37,680 nucleotides of DNA from Wolbachia endosymbiont of Litomosoides brasiliensis (GTDB lineage: Bacteria > Pseudomonadota > Alphaproteobacteria > Rickettsiales > Anaplasmataceae), in NCBI RefSeq assembly GCF_013366805.1, contig NZ_WQMO01000011.1:1-37680 (forward strand), in the 5' to 3' direction. Numbering within the stretch: position 1 is the first letter of the stretch; every line of letters starts with the position of its first letter. The position numbers and the translations under genes were made by a program. The notes beneath the pieces are model-generated. The model was not told the DNA's origin. It saw nothing but the letters and a program-made list of their open reading frames with translations, and made no database searches. Of the stretch, positions 37,277 through 37,680 are shown piece by piece.

Positions 37277-37680
37277 TATACCAGCTTTCACTGTTAATAG
37301 GTCAAATAAGTGACATTGTAGAGTTGTTTTATTGTGAAGTAATAAGAGAAGTAATAAATTTGCACAAAATACTCTTAAGCAAAGCAATTGTATTATGGAC
37401 TTTATTGCACAAAGCGTTCTGTTTTATATACAACCAAAGTCTCTCAATAGGATTGAGCTCTGGTGAGAGCGATAGTAGGTGTATAATCTTGATATTTTTA
37501 GGTATCTTTAAATTTTTAACTTATGCTAACTAGTACAATTCATGACAAGAAAGGCTTCTCGTGTTCTTAAATATTGCAACGTTTGTCCAAGAAATATATT
37601 CATATAATCAGTGTTGACATTCGGTATAAATAAGCTAAAACTCCCTCTATTTCTAGGTTAACCACACTGTAGAGATAAAA
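37277..37680 (-). mobile_element. Degenerate IS630-family element, copy F (cut by window end)
   Basis: The right end (TATACCAGCTTTCACTGTTAA) and the 3' third of a decayed IS630 element are present on the minus strand. The sequence around 37440-37570 corresponds to 24290-24420 of copy D and 1-110 of copy A. Frames are broken. The rest lies outside the window. Confidence 0.82.

Noticed and set aside
1-37680. tRNA, rRNA or CRISPR array
   Set aside because: No T-loop-like tRNA segment, rRNA block or regularly spaced repeat array was seen by eye. The repeats found are dispersed, not spaced in arrays.

Overview
The window looks like a chromosomal segment of a Wolbachia (Rickettsiales, Anaplasmataceae). 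It is strongly AT-rich. It carries a recognisable Wolbachia surface protein gene (wsp) and single copies of core alphaproteobacterial genes. The non-coding space is filled with decaying mobile DNA. There is no prophage, ankyrin-repeat gene, rRNA, tRNA or CRISPR array. Dead recA and radA, only fossil insertion sequences and general decay suggest a reduced, host-dependent lineage such as the filarial-nematode Wolbachia. That placement is inference, because no database search was possible.

Layout. Bases 1-892 are a decayed IS630-family copy, followed by wsp with its promoter, rpoH, an IalB-like secreted protein, dnaN and convergent truA. Bases 6150-7199 are a complete but ruined recA. Next come the lipid genes psd and pssA, overlapping by 4 bases, then a dead sodium:alanine symporter directly followed by an intact paralogue, then plsY and a second IS630 fossil. 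From 13788 to 19139 lie pstA-purQ, trmD-rplS, purC and purM. A ChpT-like phosphotransferase gene split at a run of ten A follows (19274-19926). Two overlapping IS630 fossils form an imperfect palindrome, followed by priA, which carries an in-frame insertion of about 114 residues. Another IS630 fossil abuts the 3' end of a destroyed radA. ftsY then faces away from the Fe-S cluster operon iscU-iscA-hscB-hscA. lepB, an AEC-family transporter, gatA, an IS630 fossil, gyrB and a last IS630 fossil complete the window.

How the genes work together. psd, pssA and plsY make membrane phospholipid. purQ, purC and purM are three steps of de novo purine synthesis, a pathway thought to matter in the Wolbachia-host relationship. 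iscU, iscA, hscB and hscA assemble iron-sulfur clusters, with the surprise that HscB lacks its HPD motif. dnaN, priA and gyrB serve replication, while recA and radA are lost, so RecA-dependent recombinational repair appears to be gone unless encoded elsewhere.

The most notable observations are the in-frame palindromic element in PriA, just after the Walker A motif; the joint loss of recA and radA; the possible poly-A slippage rescue of the phosphotransferase; the missing HPD motif in HscB; and a small operator-like inverted repeat over the iscU promoter. I found no clear new multi-gene system.
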